The translations under genes and the position numbers were made by a program. A stretch of DNA of 64,000 nucleotides from Myxococcus virescens (GTDB lineage: Bacteria; Myxococcota; Myxococcia; Myxococcales; Myxococcaceae): the NCBI RefSeq assembly GCF_900101905.1, contig NZ_FNAJ01000015.1:147254-211253 (forward strand). Direction: 5' to 3'. Under the pieces are notes generated by a model. The model saw only the letters and a list, made by a program, of their open reading frames with translations. It searched no databases and was not told where the DNA came from. Below are positions 54,960-63,251 of the stretch, piece after piece (the stretch's first letter is position 1; each line of letters starts with the position of its first letter).

Positions 54960-56291
54960 ATGAACTTACATTGGGGGCGCATCTTGCTGGTCGGATGGCT
55001 CATGATGGGCTGCGCGACGCCGCGGATCGTGCGCCTGGACACGGGAGCAGGCGCACCCATTGTCTACACTCCGCCGAAGCGCGTGGAGCCCATCGTCGTG
55101 GACTCAGGGGCATTCCAGAAGGCGATGACCCGACTCGTGCTGGAGATGCGCTTCTCTCTACAATCCGAGGAGGAGGTCCACCCACGTGTACATCTCGCTT
55201 CGTGGGGCTCGGAGTCGCGTCCCCAAGGGAGAGATTATGGAGCGTGGTGCTCCCAACAAGACAATCCGGGCGAGTGCCTCTCCTTGCTGGAGGATGGCTT
55301 CACCTTCCTGGACGCCAAGATGCGGCGGAAGATGGCCCTGTCCTTTGCTTGGGACGGCGTGTGGGAGGGAGTGGAGGAGGCGGTGAAGGAAGTCGTCAAC
55401 CCACTGGTCCTCAAGGCGATGATTACCTCGGCAATGGCCGCCTACATGGTCCTCGTCGTTGCCCCCGAGCCTGTCACCAAGCTCGTGGCCATTGCCCTGA
55501 CAACATACGTCATCGCGTACATCGGCCTGGACGCATTCTTAAACCTCGTGAAGGGCTGGCAACGACTTTCATCAGACACGGAGCGCGCCGTCTCCTTTGA
55601 GCAACTAGAGGACGCCGGACACCACTTCGGAAGAGTCATGGGCGCCAATGGTGCGCGAGTCCTCATCCTGGCGCTGACGGCTGCGTTGGGCGGAGGGGCC
55701 GCGAACATGGCCTCGAAGGGTCCGATGCTTCCGGGCTTCGCGCGTGCCGCCCTGGCAACGGAGACGAACACGGGCATCCAACTGTCAGCAGCGATGTCGG
55801 GCGGCGTTCGCTCGATCTCCCTGGCAGAAGGCATTCTCACCGTGGGAGTCGTCCCCAATGCAGTGGCCGCCACAGCGCTGAATCCGACAGGAAGCATTCC
55901 GAGAGAAACTCGTATTGAAGAACTGGCCAGCGACCCGGCGCAGGGAGGGAAGGTCACTCCCAAGACACGTCGTGAGGCGGAAGTGGGCCTTCAACTTGAG
56001 GAGCGGAGACGACTCCCAGCCCCCATCAAACGGGATCCAACGGGGCAGTCAGAGTTCGTTGACTCCCAAGGTATCAAGTGGGATATCAAGGCATTTGACT
56101 CTCGATTCCCGCCCAGGAAGGGTGGCTTCTCGCTTGAACGAGACCTTGACAAGATCAAAGCCGAACTGGCTCGAGGGGAAAACGTCATTCTCAATACCGA
56201 GAACATGAGCGCGCAGCACATTCAAGCGCTTCGAAATGCGATAGACACCTTGGGTCCTTCAGTTTCGTCCAGGATCTTGTGGTTTCCCTAG
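54960..56291 (+). CDS. SitA5-like polymorphic toxin, lipoprotein with nuclease-like C-terminus
   Basis: 443 residues, ATG 54960 after TCGGAGGACACA. A lipoprotein signal ends MMGC (Cys18). Residues ~115-200 (MALSFAWDGVWEGVEEAV, VVAPEPVTKLVAIAL, LDAFLNLVKGW) and ~215-250 (AGHHFGRVMGANGARV) match the helical carrier region of SitA5 toxins, which move between kin by TraA-dependent outer-membrane exchange. The C-terminal part (~335-443) has FVDSQGIKWDIKAF (Asp375-x-Lys377) and ENVILNTENMSAQHIQAL, resembling CdiA-CT/restriction-type nuclease domains. The pentapeptide gene 19 bases downstream is the presumed immunity gene. Confidence 0.8.
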   Translation: MNLHWGRILLVGWLMMGCATPRIVRLDTGAGAPIVYTPPKRVEPIVVDSGAFQKAMTRLVLEMRFSLQSEEEVHPRVHLASWGSESRPQGRDYGAWCSQQDNPGECLSLLEDGFTFLDAKMRRKMALSFAWDGVWEGVEEAVKEVVNPLVLKAMITSAMAAYMVLVVAPEPVTKLVAIALTTYVIAYIGLDAFLNLVKGWQRLSSDTERAVSFEQLEDAGHHFGRVMGANGARVLILALTAALGGGAANMASKGPMLPGFARAALATETNTGIQLSAAMSGGVRSISLAEGILTVGVVPNAVAATALNPTGSIPRETRIEELASDPAQGGKVTPKTRREAEVGLQLEERRRLPAPIKRDPTGQSEFVDSQGIKWDIKAFDSRFPPRKGGFSLERDLDKIKAELARGENVILNTENMSAQHIQALRNAIDTLGPSVSSRILWFP

Positions 56292-56310
56292 AACGAATAC
56301 GGACGAGCGC

Positions 56311-56922
56311 ATGAACACCATGAAGGCGGAGTTCATCAAGGCATTGGATTGGCATACGGAATGGCTGCGTTCCGGGGGACAGAACGGCAAGCGCCTCCAT
56401 CTGGAGGACGCTGACTTGTCCTTACTCAACCTGTCGTCGAGAGATCTATCGGAGGCAGCGCTTCCTGGGGCGCGCTTGGATGGATGCATCCTGGACAGGA
56501 CGAAGCTTGCCCACGCCAACCTTGCGTCCGCATCTTTCATCGGCGCCAGCCTCTCCAGGGCGCAGCTGTCAAAGGCCAACCTGGACTATGCGCTCCTTCG
56601 AGGGGCCATTCTGACGCAGGTGAACGCGCTCCGAGCCAGCTTCAGCGAAGCAGACCTTCAAGACGCGGACCTTCAAGGCGCGGACCTTCAAGGCGCCTAC
56701 CTGGTCAGTGCCAACCTCGCGTCCGCGAATCTCCGAGATGCTCATCTGGAAGGCGCGGTCCTTCATGGAGCGAGGCTTTCTGGGGCAGATCTCCGCGGCG
56801 CCTCCGGATTACAGGCGACCCAGGCCTCCTGGATTGATCTGGGTCACGAGAACGCTCCCGTCCGGGTTGAAGGCGAGGCGCTGCGTTCATGGCTGGCCCA
56901 GGCCACAATGAAGATCTTCTGA
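56311..56922 (+). CDS. Pentapeptide-repeat protein, candidate immunity for the SitA5-like toxin
   Basis: 203 residues from ATG 56311. A short helical start (FIKALDWHTEWLRSGGQ) precedes a long run of A(D/N)LxX repeats from ~28 to ~180 (LEDADLSLLNL, ADLQDADLQGADLQGAYL, SANLASANL). They form a right-handed quadrilateral helix; some such proteins mimic DNA and guard gyrase. As the partner of a nuclease-like toxin it may bind the toxin or its target. The repeat stretch is less GC-rich than the neighbours. CRISPR array 1 begins five bases after the stop. Confidence 0.8.
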   Translation: MNTMKAEFIKALDWHTEWLRSGGQNGKRLHLEDADLSLLNLSSRDLSEAALPGARLDGCILDRTKLAHANLASASFIGASLSRAQLSKANLDYALLRGAILTQVNALRASFSEADLQDADLQGADLQGAYLVSANLASANLRDAHLEGAVLHGARLSGADLRGASGLQATQASWIDLGHENAPVRVEGEALRSWLAQATMKIF

Positions 56923-56926
56923 CAGG

Positions 56927-57551
56927 GTAGTCAACGCCGTTCGGCATCACGGCAAGCGGGACCAAGCTCTCCCTCAATGAGTGGTTCATGCTTGAGCAGT
57001 GCTCAACGCCATTCGGCATCACGGCGAACGGGACCACTGGGGCGTCGCGACAGCGGGAAAAACACCGTCGCGGAGTGCTCAACGCCTTTCGGCATCACGG
57101 CGAGCGGGACACTACCTGCGCTATCCTTTCAAGAGCGCCGATTCCACAAGTGCTCAACGCCTTTCGGCATCACGGCGAGCGGGACTTGCTCCGCGAAGGC
57201 CATCTGCCCGACAGGGGTGCTCACGTGCTCAACGCCTTTCGGCATCACGGCGAGTGGGACCCCACGCGGGGCACCTGGTGCGAGAGGACGCCCCACCTTC
57301 GTGCTCAACGCCTTTCGGCATCACGGCGAGCGGGACGAAGCCGAGATTGAAGTCCTGGGTGGACTGCTTCTCGTGCTCAACGCCTTTCGGCATCACGGCG
57401 AGCGGGACCCGTCTTGGGCGGCGTCACGCGCACCAACGGCGTGTGCTCAACGCCTTTCGCATCACGGCGAGCGGGACCTGACGCTGCGCAAGGCGAACCC
57501 CCGGCATGAATTCTCGTGCTCAACGCCTTTCGGCATCACGGCGAGCGGGAC
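56927..57551. CRISPR. CRISPR array 1: 9 repeats, 8 spacers
   Basis: 36-base repeats starting GTGCTCAACGCC and ending GCGAGCGGGAC. Repeat starts: 56927, 56999, 57075, 57150, 57225, 57301, 57373, 57443, 57516. Spacers are 34-40 bases. The leftmost repeat is degenerate (GTAGTCAACGCCG start, CAAGCGGG end), the second has two changes, the fifth has GAGTGGG, and the eighth lost one base (35 nt). Decay at the left and a reverse-complement repeat ending TTGAGCAC both suggest transcription to the left, from a leader near 57552-57631. No cas genes are in the window. I recall a similar repeat from Myxococcus; subtype not claimed. Confidence 0.95.
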
Positions 57552-57631
57552 TTGCCGTCCTCTGGGATGGCAATGGCGCCCGTATCCGTCAACACGGGGC
57601 GACCGCGCTTGGTGCACCTGACCGGGTAATA

Positions 57632-58384
57632 CTATACAAGAGTCGTAGAATCCTGGATGACTTCGACCAGCCTCCCGAATTCACGCTCATCTCGTGCCGC
57701 CAACTCGGCGGACAGTCCCCCTCCCTGTGAAGAACGGTCGACGTAGAAGGCTGCATCACCGCGCTCGTAGAGCGGAGTCAGTGGGCTGGTATAGGGCAGC
57801 TTCTGGAAGCCGAGCTGGAGAAGCGTCTCGTCGATGGCTCCCACCAAGGAGGGAGCCACGATTCGGACATTCCCCGTTCCGCTGCTCACGAGTGAAGGGA
57901 GGAACCGTCGCCGATGCTCCAGAAGGGCCATCCGCTTCCTGCTGAAGGCCATCAGGAAGAGCATGTCCTTCAAGGAACCATACAGGGGAACGATATGGTC
58001 CTCGTTCTTGAACGGCTCTTCTGGGTCCGCCTGGACAACAGGACAGTCAGCCTGCTCCGTGGCCTCCCCGCAGTCGAGCAAGAACCTTCCGTAGGTGTCC
58101 ACGAGCTGGGCGCCAATGAAGATGTACCTCCGAGGGGGACGCCGCTTGCTCGTTTCGTAGAACTTCAGGATCCGGCCGATGGCGAAGTCGGCATCTTCCT
58201 CGCGGAGGCTTCCCATGCTTCGTCCCATGCTGAGGAGGAAGTCCTTGTAGTGGGAGGGAAGAGGCCGCTTGAGCAGGCTCTCGAGCCGGGAGACCTCCAC
58301 TGCCGACGCTCCCTGGGCCTGATCGGAAAATGCGGGTTCGAATCCATTGATGTACTTGAGCAGTTCTTTCATGGCGTAGGGCAT
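57632..58384 (-). CDS. SMI1/KNR4 (SUKH) family protein, presumed immunity for the deaminase-like effector
   Basis: 250 residues from ATG 58384; ATG 58372 is also possible. It begins 19 bases after the effector stop on the same strand. VEVSRLESLLKRPLPSHYKDFLLSMG is the SUKH core (given as residues ~30-56); the later LDCGEATEQADCPVV and DMLFLMAFSRKRM are further strands and helices. SUKH proteins are known immunity partners of nucleic-acid-targeting toxins, deaminases included. Position and family agree. Confidence 0.78.
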   Translation of the reverse strand: MPYAMKELLKYINGFEPAFSDQAQGASAVEVSRLESLLKRPLPSHYKDFLLSMGRSMGSLREEDADFAIGRILKFYETSKRRPPRRYIFIGAQLVDTYGRFLLDCGEATEQADCPVVQADPEEPFKNEDHIVPLYGSLKDMLFLMAFSRKRMALLEHRRRFLPSLVSSGTGNVRIVAPSLVGAIDETLLQLGFQKLPYTSPLTPLYERGDAAFYVDRSSQGGGLSAELAARDEREFGRLVEVIQDSTTLV

Positions 58385-58403
58385 CAAACGGGAGCGAGAG
58401 AGT

Positions 58404-59501
58404 TCAGCATGACTTCTTGTTGATGTCGCAGAGCATCTCCGTCAACACCACCTTGCAGGTGTCGCACGAGGGAACGCTCTCGCGGTGTCGGAAGTCCCTC
58501 TTGGCGTACTCTCCGTTCCGGAGATGTTCGACTGTGACCGTCACGCCAGGCCGCTTGAAGCGCTTCAGGATTCGTGGACGGAACCAGAGCTCGGACATGG
58601 AAGAGGGGATATGTCCCTCCCGCAGCGCCTTCTGGACGAGCTGTGGTCCCGCGCAGACACCGGGCAGGTTCTTGCCAATCTTCTTTTGGCGGAACGAACT
58701 CAGGGGGATTTCGTCGCCTCTGGGATTGGTTATCAGCGCACCCTTGGCGAGTGGTTGGCAGAGGCTCCATCTCCCATCTTGGGTTTGCAGCCGGTTGACG
58801 GCCTCACCAAATCCATCGAGATAGTAAGAGCCGGACATTGCGGCATAGATCTTATGATTGAGCCTGCAAATGAGTACGCCAATCATGTACCCCCTGAAGA
58901 CTTCCGAACCATCCTCGTCGATGTCTGCCTTGAGGGTCGAAAGCTTCTTCTCTCGGGTCACTTTCAGCAGCTCCCGGAGAAGCTTCCTGGCTTGTGTCAG
59001 CGAAAGGTGGGTTTCTGGCAGGCGATGCTCGGCCTTGTCTTCATTGCAGTTGGGGCACCGGATGTTCCCGTCGACGGGGTCGTCACCATAGACCAGGCCG
59101 GTGCCCCCTGCGGAAATGAAGCTCGTGTTGAAGGTGTTCCCATTGTGCAGCGTCGGGTCGAGGAATCGCACCACGCCCTTGCCCTCCACCTTCACATCCA
59201 TGCTGCCGCTGCCCCAGGTCATCTTTCCTTTGAACTTGGAAGAGATGAGTCCACCGGCCGTGCCCGGTTCGTCGCCGGAGCTGGTGCTCAGCTCGGAACT
59301 CGTCAAGGCGACGGGGTTGCCCTCAATCGTCGTCTTCTTGCTCCCCTTCGCGAGCATTGAGTCCTGGGCAGAGTTGACGAATGGCGTAGGCACCGGCCCT
59401 GCCGGTGTCGGGACCTTGCAGACATCCGGCGCCGCCGAAACATGCGTGTTGCCTGCCCCCTTATGCAGAATCGAGCGCCCATTGGCGAAGACCTTGGTCA
59501 T
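58404..59501 (-). CDS. DUF4150 (PAAR-like) effector with C-terminal deaminase-like toxin domain
   Basis: 365 residues from ATG 59501, with GAGGAGGAGCC upstream. Residues 1-~135 are DUF4150 (MTKVFANGRSILHKG, APDVCKVPTPAGPVPTPF, SGDEPGTAGG). A CPNCNED knuckle (Cys149, Cys152) follows. The C-terminal domain has GVLICRLNHKIYAAMSG, Cys283-Ala-Gly in GVCAGPQLVQKAL and Cys346-x2-Cys349 in PSCDTCKVVL: strands and zinc ligands in the order of nucleic-acid deaminases. The usual Glu after Cys-Ala is Gly285, so activity is in doubt. It is likely a T6SS spike-tip toxin guarded by the SUKH gene. Confidence 0.75.
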   Translation of the reverse strand: MTKVFANGRSILHKGAGNTHVSAAPDVCKVPTPAGPVPTPFVNSAQDSMLAKGSKKTTIEGNPVALTSSELSTSSGDEPGTAGGLISSKFKGKMTWGSGSMDVKVEGKGVVRFLDPTLHNGNTFNTSFISAGGTGLVYGDDPVDGNIRCPNCNEDKAEHRLPETHLSLTQARKLLRELLKVTREKKLSTLKADIDEDGSEVFRGYMIGVLICRLNHKIYAAMSGSYYLDGFGEAVNRLQTQDGRWSLCQPLAKGALITNPRGDEIPLSSFRQKKIGKNLPGVCAGPQLVQKALREGHIPSSMSELWFRPRILKRFKRPGVTVTVEHLRNGEYAKRDFRHRESVPSCDTCKVVLTEMLCDINKKSC

Positions 59502-59510
59502 GGCTCCTCC

Positions 59511-60548
59511 TCAGTTCCTCGGAATCAGCTCCACGATGCACGCTCCGATGCGACCTCCATCGGAACTTCCGTAGATGAGCGTCCTGCGGTCACCGCGCTG
59601 CTTCCACCGCGCCCGGTGCAGCGCCACACCCAGCATGACGGGGCCCGTGCCCGCTCCTGCGTCCCCGAGTCCCTCTCCCGCCACTTCCACGCACAGGGGC
59701 TCGGGCATCAGGGCTGTGTTGCGTAGGTACGCTCGGGAAAATTCGGTACCCCAGAAGGATTCTCCCGGCTGACAAGCCAGGACCCCATCCACCCGCCGTG
59801 CCCCAGCCTCCCTGTTCTGCCGCAACTGCCGCAGCACATTGGTCAGGCCCTCCGCCATGCTGGGAGCCTGTTGGGTGAACGGGGTTGGCTCCACGGCCAG
59901 CGCCGTGCCGAGCAGCACGCCCAGGGGCTCCAGTCCCAGTGACGTCGTCGCGCCCGGGCGTGCCAGGGCGACGAATCCTGCGGCCTCGCCCGGAATCCTC
60001 CCGTCCCGGTTGACTGGGCCCAGCGTCAGCCGCGCCGAGACCAGGTCCTCCAGCGATGTGGGGTCGCCCAGCGAGTCCACTGCCCCCACCAATGCAAGCG
60101 CCCCTGCCTTCCCGGAGCGCAGGTCCGCCTGAGCCGCGGTGAGGGCCTCGAAGAATGCAGCCCGCCCCGCCGCGTACGTCTTCACCACCCGTAGGCGTCC
60201 TCCCGTGTCCGCCAGCAAATCCGCCAGCATCGACTCCTGCTGTACCTCCGCTCCCATGCCGACTTCGGGCAATCCGAGATACAGCGGCAGGGGCCCACCG
60301 GGCAGGCCCGTCACCAATGGGAGGAGCTCCGAGAGCGCCTGCCGTCCCAGGGCTGCCATGCGCCGTGTCCTCGAAAGTGACGGTGTGAGCAGGCTCAGTC
60401 GCGAAGCGCGTACGGGCTCGCCCAGAGCGTCCTTGACCGATGTCTCGGCGAAGCGCACGAGTCCCGCGCGCAGGGATGCGAGCGTCATTCGCGTCGAAGT
60501 ACCCACGGGCGTACACATGCCGAGGCCCACCACCAGCTCGCCGCTCAC
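59511..60548 (-). CDS. Thiolase-fold protein of T6SS-cargo type, no catalytic Cys (cluster B)
   Basis: 345 residues from GTG 60548, which overlaps the DUF2169 stop (GTGA). MSGELVVGLGMCTPVG and the C-terminal GDAGAGTGPVMLGVAL match the ketosynthase fold and the cluster A paralogue. The active-site Cys is replaced by Arg129 in AAGRAAF, and no catalytic His is seen (ACQPGESFWG instead). It stands directly before the DUF4150 effector gene (9 bases), as expected for an effector-loading factor. Its ligand, if any, is unknown. Confidence 0.75.
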   Translation of the reverse strand: MSGELVVGLGMCTPVGTSTRMTLASLRAGLVRFAETSVKDALGEPVRASRLSLLTPSLSRTRRMAALGRQALSELLPLVTGLPGGPLPLYLGLPEVGMGAEVQQESMLADLLADTGGRLRVVKTYAAGRAAFFEALTAAQADLRSGKAGALALVGAVDSLGDPTSLEDLVSARLTLGPVNRDGRIPGEAAGFVALARPGATTSLGLEPLGVLLGTALAVEPTPFTQQAPSMAEGLTNVLRQLRQNREAGARRVDGVLACQPGESFWGTEFSRAYLRNTALMPEPLCVEVAGEGLGDAGAGTGPVMLGVALHRARWKQRGDRRTLIYGSSDGGRIGACIVELIPRN

Positions 60549-61567
60549 GAGACGTTCTCCCAGGGCTCCAGCAACCGCACGGAGCTGACCTCGTGCGTGG
60601 CCAACTCTCGGTGAGCAGGGAAGGTCGCGCGCCAGGTGAGCACGACCCGGCGCTCCTCCGGCTCCAGCAACACCGTGTCTAGCATCATGCGCCGACGCTC
60701 ACGGCGCCGGACAAAGGTGCAGCGCGCCAGCAGACGGAACGAGGGAAGGGTGAATGCGACGGGGCCGTCCGGTGAGACGCCATCCAGCGCCACGAGTTCC
60801 CCGCCGCGGAGGTGAGGCGAAGCCTGCAACGCCTGGGGTGCCGTCTGGAGGAAGCGCTCGTCGAAGTCCTCTGGCCAGAGCGGCGCCCGCTGCTCCACCC
60901 ACGCCCCGTTGTACGTCCCCGCCCACCCGAGGCGAGGCTGCCAGTGTCGCGCCACCGGGCCAAAGCCACACGGCGGCGGCCGGTCCGTCCATTTGTGGAT
61001 GGGATGCAGGGGCTCCTCGATGGCGGGGAGAGGCTTGTCGATGGCCTCCTTCGCGCTCTCGTAGCAGCCCCGGCCCACGGGGTTTCGCGCCTCGCGCCAG
61101 GCCGCGGAGGTACCGCCGAAGCTGTACTCGTACTGAAGCGGCACGGACTCGAAGGGCAGCGGGTCCGACGCGCTCAGACCCACGAGGCTCCGGTACCAGA
61201 CGCGTGCGCCCGAAATGAGGGCCTGCTTCTCCAGTGCGCCCACCCGCACCGTCACCAGCGTTCGTGTCACCTTGCGGCCTCGGGGTGCCCACGCACGGCC
61301 GTGTAGCAGCACATCGGTCGCCATCCGGGTGTATGCGGCTTGGGACTCGTAGCGAAGGCTCGAATTTTCGGGCTCGCCCCAATACGCGTCGGCCTTCGGT
61401 GGAGGGACCTGCTCGTCGCACGGGGACAACGGCGTGGTGGCAAGCCGCCCGGGCGGGGGGAGGGTGAAGCTGCCCGCGACGACGAGGACGAGGCACTCCT
61501 CGCCCTGCTTCGTCAGGGAAAGGAAGTCCGTGGCCGCGAACGGGGTGAAGTTCTTGAGGGCGGGCAT
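60545..61567 (-). CDS. DUF2169 domain protein (cluster B)
   Basis: 340 residues, ATG 61567. Shared blocks with the cluster A copy: AYWGEPENSSLRYESQA, ATDVLLHGRAWAPRG, EYSFGGTSAAW and RNPVGRGCY. It likely binds the DUF4150 effector and helps mount it on VgrG. It sits 18 bases after the TIGR02270 gene and overlaps the thiolase-fold gene by four bases. Confidence 0.87.
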   Translation of the reverse strand: MPALKNFTPFAATDFLSLTKQGEECLVLVVAGSFTLPPPGRLATTPLSPCDEQVPPPKADAYWGEPENSSLRYESQAAYTRMATDVLLHGRAWAPRGRKVTRTLVTVRVGALEKQALISGARVWYRSLVGLSASDPLPFESVPLQYEYSFGGTSAAWREARNPVGRGCYESAKEAIDKPLPAIEEPLHPIHKWTDRPPPCGFGPVARHWQPRLGWAGTYNGAWVEQRAPLWPEDFDERFLQTAPQALQASPHLRGGELVALDGVSPDGPVAFTLPSFRLLARCTFVRRRERRRMMLDTVLLEPEERRVVLTWRATFPAHRELATHEVSSVRLLEPWENVS

Positions 61568-61585
61568 TGCGTATCGCTCCTGGCC

Positions 61586-62854
61586 TCAACGCAGGGTATG
61601 GATGAGTGGCACGTCCCGCATGTGCGCGCAGTCCGTTCGGGCATTCACAAGGGCCACGCGCTGGCGGCGGGAGAAGGCGCGCGTCGGGATGACGTGCTTG
61701 CCGCGAGTGCGAATGGCCAGCTCGCGCGCTAGAACGTGCCGGCGCCGCATGGGGCTGGATTCCAGCGCGTCCATCAGGACGGAGCCGCTGAAGGGTTGTC
61801 CCAGCAAATAACGCGCTCCCTTGTCGAAGCGCTTGCGTGCCTCACTCCACCACGCGGTGATGGCGGCCACGTGAGGCCAGGGCAAGTCATCCTCAGGTTT
61901 GGGCTCAAGGCTTGCGTCCGGGTCATCCGATGGCTCGGGATGCGACCTTGGCGGCAGTGCATATGCGCCCTCCAGCAGCAAGCCCGTCATGGAGGAGAAG
62001 GCCTCGCCGGCCAGGCGCGCCACCGAGGGCTCCGCAAGGTATTCCAGGCAGGCTTCCACGGCCCGCACGCGTCCACTGAATCCCAGTGCCCATAGGACAT
62101 CTGGACGCAGATCTGGTGACTGCAGCAGTTCCACCAACAGGGCAGTGTCCGCATCTGCGCCGCCAATCGCGAGGAGCGTGAGAGCCTCGGGCATGCCCGG
62201 CTCGCGGCGCTGCACCGCCTTGCGACACGCGTCCCAGGCCAGCCGCACGCCAGATGCCAAGCCCGCTTCCATCGCGGCCGCACGGATGCCAGGGTGGGCG
62301 GAGTCCAGCAGCGCCGGCAACAACCTGCTCACGGCATCCTCGGGAAGGGGCATTGCCGCACGTAGGGCCGTCATTCGCGCTCGGGGCTCATCGTGCGTGA
62401 AGAAGCGTGCCAGTATTTCCCGTGGCACCTCCTGGCGGAAGACCAACGCTTCCAGGACGTGGGCCTGCGCGTCCAAGTCGTTTCTCTTCAGCACCTCCCT
62501 CAGCTGTGCGCCGAGGCCGGGAGCCTCGCTCAATTCCAAGGCGCGGCGGATTCCGGCGCGAGCCTCCGTCGACGCCCCCAGGAATCGAGCAAGCGATTCA
62601 TCCAGCCCGCCCAGGGACAACAATGCGTACGTCGCCGCGCTCTGGCGTGAAAGTTCCTCGGAGTCGAAGGCTGGGCGCAACACCAGGGGGAGTGCGGCGG
62701 CATCCCCCAGTCCTTCGAGGTGGGCCAGCAGGCGCTCCTCGCGCTCCGCAGTCTCCGTCAGCGTGAAGTCGGGAGCCACCAGGGCTCGCTCCCACTGCTC
62801 CCAGTGAAAGGAGGCTTCGTCAAGATGCTCTTCCCATACGTCCACCAGCACCAT
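61586..62854 (-). CDS. TIGR02270-family HEAT-like protein (cluster B)
   Basis: 422 residues from ATG 62854; GGGGGG-type purines precede it, and an earlier in-frame start (62935) lacks support. Conserved blocks with the cluster A copy: VWEEHLDEASFHWEQWERALVAPDF, HVLEALVFRQEVP, VLWALGFSGRVRAVEACLEYL, SSMTGLLLEGAYALP and MRRRHVLARELAIRT. It is the first gene of the cluster B operon. Confidence 0.82.
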   Translation of the reverse strand: MVLVDVWEEHLDEASFHWEQWERALVAPDFTLTETAEREERLLAHLEGLGDAAALPLVLRPAFDSEELSRQSAATYALLSLGGLDESLARFLGASTEARAGIRRALELSEAPGLGAQLREVLKRNDLDAQAHVLEALVFRQEVPREILARFFTHDEPRARMTALRAAMPLPEDAVSRLLPALLDSAHPGIRAAAMEAGLASGVRLAWDACRKAVQRREPGMPEALTLLAIGGADADTALLVELLQSPDLRPDVLWALGFSGRVRAVEACLEYLAEPSVARLAGEAFSSMTGLLLEGAYALPPRSHPEPSDDPDASLEPKPEDDLPWPHVAAITAWWSEARKRFDKGARYLLGQPFSGSVLMDALESSPMRRRHVLARELAIRTRGKHVIPTRAFSRRQRVALVNARTDCAHMRDVPLIHTLR

Positions 62855-63251
62855 ATTCCCCCCTTGGACTGCTGCCGTGATTCTAGTTCCAATGGCTGAC
62901 TCGCAGGAAGGTAGGGAGCCGTCATACCCAGACATAAGGAATGAAGGACGACACCTGGCTTCCGCTGAAGACTCTGCGGGCTAGCAAGGGGCGTTCATGA
63001 CGCCCCTCTTGTCTGACTACGGCCGCCTCCCGATGCCCCATGAGAGTGATAGGGGCCCCGTGGAGGGGAGGAAGCAGAGGGTCCGAGGAGAGGCGCTGAC
63101 AAAGCCGCCCGAGGGATGCTTCAGGCCGGTGGACAGGCCGCGCAGCCCGCGCTGGCCCCCTCCACACCTGCTTGGGGTACCAGAAATGGCCGCAGTTCAT
63201 CGCCTGGAGCGAAGAGGCCATGGAACCTCGTGAGGTTTGCCCGAGGAGGAG
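62855..63251. other. Intergenic region between cluster B and CRISPR array 2
   Basis: 397 bases. It must hold the promoter for the minus-strand cluster B operon. Short frames here lack codon bias. If array 2 is transcribed leftward, this is its trailer side. Confidence 0.55.

Noticed and set aside
56977..57621. Repetitive protein-like frames with CSTPFGITASGT or AQRLSASRRAG units
   Set aside because: They are translations of the CRISPR repeats of array 1, which have no start or codon signal of their own. The same applies to 63172-63960.
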